The translations under genes were made by a program, and so were the position numbers. From an uncultured bacterium (GTDB taxonomy: Bacteria; Desulfobacterota; Desulfobulbia; Desulfobulbales; Desulfobulbaceae), in contig CAITZN010000617.1 of the NCBI GenBank assembly GCA_903896915.1, forward strand, positions 1-6,931: a stretch of 6,931 bases of DNA, read 5' to 3'. Positions 6,046-6,931 of this stretch are shown here, one piece after another. How positions within the stretch are numbered: the stretch's first letter is position 1; every line of letters starts with the position of its first letter. The notes below the pieces were generated by a model. That model was not told the DNA's origin and made no database searches. It saw only the letters and a list, made by a program, of their open reading frames with translations.

Positions 6046-6426
6046 ATGGAGAGCAAACCAGGTACATTTGACGGAGTTGAACGTCGTCGCCATAAACGTT
6101 TTCGAGTCAAAGAGGACGCCTTAGTCTTTTTTGGTAAAGATACAGGCACAATTTTGGATATCAGCAGAAGCGGTCTCTCGATTCACTGCATTGCTTTGGA
6201 TAAAAAACCACCTCTGCCTGATCAACTTGATATATTTTTTGCGCAGTCACGTTTTTATCTGCCTAATCTCCCCGTGTTCCTCGTCGATGATGTCCAAAGC
6301 CTCCCTAGTCCGATCTTCAGTTCGTTTCAGATAAAACGCCTCAGGATGAAGTTCGGCTCTTTGTCAAACGAGCAACAAGCCCGGCTTGATGAATTTATCA
6401 CCCTCAATACTGTTGTTGAGAACTGA
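6046..6426 (+). CDS. PilZ domain protein (putative c-di-GMP receptor)
   Basis: A small 126-residue protein consisting essentially of one PilZ domain. The two c-di-GMP-binding signatures are present: the RRxxR motif as RRHKR (residues 14-18, inside ERRRHKRFRV) and D/NxSxxG as DISRSG (38-43). PilZ proteins bind c-di-GMP and pass the signal to motility, polysaccharide or transcription partners; the partner here is unknown. There is no second domain, signal peptide or membrane segment, so it is probably a cytoplasmic adaptor. ATG 6046 is preferred because AGGGA (6031-6035) lies 10 nt upstream; an in-frame ATG at 6022 would add 8 residues but lacks a ribosome site. A gene for an exported DUF4139-type protein follows after 76 bp with no obvious terminator between, so the two may be co-transcribed. 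Confidence 0.88.
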   Translation: MESKPGTFDGVERRRHKRFRVKEDALVFFGKDTGTILDISRSGLSIHCIALDKKPPLPDQLDIFFAQSRFYLPNLPVFLVDDVQSLPSPIFSSFQIKRLRMKFGSLSNEQQARLDEFITLNTVVEN

Positions 6427-6502
6427 TCGGATTTCATTTTTCGGAAACGAAGTGCAATATTTCCCCAGAACATATCGCATTTTTTTGATAACGGAGTTCC
6501 CC

Positions 6503-6931
6503 ATGAAACAGGCATTCTTTTTTCTAACAACACTGTTGCTCTGTGTTGCCTCGGTATGGGCCAGCGATGAGATCAACGTTTCTGCCCGGGATCAACAATC
6601 GGTCAGTGTCACCATCTATAACAAAAACCTCGCTCTGGTGAAGGATCGCCGTAAGATCACTGTTCCTAAAGGCATGCAGACGCTCGCTTTCCGCGAGGTC
6701 AGTGCAAAGATTAAACCGGAAACCGCATTGTTGAACGCTGGCGATTTGTCGGTTATGGAGCAGAATTTTGAATACGACCTCTTAAGCCCCCAATCGTTGC
6801 TGCAGAAATATGTGGGCCGGGAAGTCACTATGGTCAGACGGCATCCAACCACCGGCGAGGAGCAAGTGGTACAGGCCAAGGTGTTGAGCGCGGGTAACGG
6901 AGTGGTATTGCGGGTGGGTGATCGTATCGAA
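6503..6931 (+). CDS. Secreted DUF4139-type protein, N-terminal part (cut by window edge)
   Basis: An open frame starts at ATG 6503 with CGGAG (6492-6496) 6 nt upstream, and remains open for 143 codons to the last base, so the C-terminus is missing. Residues 1-20 form a Sec signal peptide: MKQ, a hydrophobic core FFFLTTLLLCVAS, and a likely signal peptidase I site after VWA (A20). There is no lipobox, because Leu precedes the Cys. The mature start contains VSVTIYNKNLALVKDRR, a RPE-like KPETALL stretch and LLSPQSLLQKYVGREV, resembling the N-terminal part of DUF4139-containing proteins, which usually run to about 450-550 residues. Their function is unknown; a periplasmic or outer-envelope place is inferred from the signal peptide. 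The position after a PilZ gene hints at a c-di-GMP-linked envelope role, but this is only context. The family assignment is from memory of its pattern. Confidence 0.8.
   Translation, partial: MKQAFFFLTTLLLCVASVWASDEINVSARDQQSVSVTIYNKNLALVKDRRKITVPKGMQTLAFREVSAKIKPETALLNAGDLSVMEQNFEYDLLSPQSLLQKYVGREVTMVRRHPTTGEEQVVQAKVLSAGNGVVLRVGDRIE

Overview
The window (6.9 kb, moderate G+C) looks like ordinary chromosome of a Gram-negative bacterium. The style of the proteins (a RodA/ferrochelatase/PolA set, an HPF-cold-shock fusion, a PilZ protein and a DUF4139-type exported protein) suggests Desulfobacterota, perhaps Desulfobulbales. That placement is a judgement from protein character, not a database result. 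I see no insertion sequence, CRISPR array, tRNA, rRNA or prophage.

Layout: (1) 3-1058 +, the C-terminal part of rodA, cut by the left edge. (2) 1066-2025 -, hemH (ferrochelatase), convergent with rodA and 7 bp from it. (3) 2026-2300, a divergent regulatory region. One promoter reads left and would put +1 on the hemH ATG itself (a leaderless mRNA). The other reads right and gives a 184-nt leader. The leader can fold into a closed branched domain, followed directly by a terminator-like hairpin with seven T two bases before the next gene's Shine-Dalgarno. (4) 2301-2843 +, an HPF/RaiA ribosome-hibernation domain fused to a cold-shock domain, closed by a strong intrinsic terminator at 2900-2927. 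(5) 2928-3131, a polA leader with nested inverted repeats and a possible 35-codon ORF touching polA. (6) 3132-5819 +, polA with all three domains and their catalytic residues intact. (7) 5820-6045, a gap with a T-rich tract and no clear gene. (8) 6046-6426 +, a single-domain PilZ (c-di-GMP receptor) protein. (9) 6503 to the right edge, the start of a secreted DUF4139-type protein.

Functionally these are housekeeping genes: cell elongation, last step of heme synthesis, ribosome hibernation/RNA binding and DNA repair/replication. They are followed by a small c-di-GMP/envelope pair. They do not form one pathway, and most seem to be separate transcription units. The part most worth follow-up is 2026-2300: leaderless hemH on one side and a riboswitch- or attenuator-like leader for the HPF-cold-shock fusion on the other. 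The leader contains a candidate 13-residue leader peptide whose stop codon lies inside the terminator stem.
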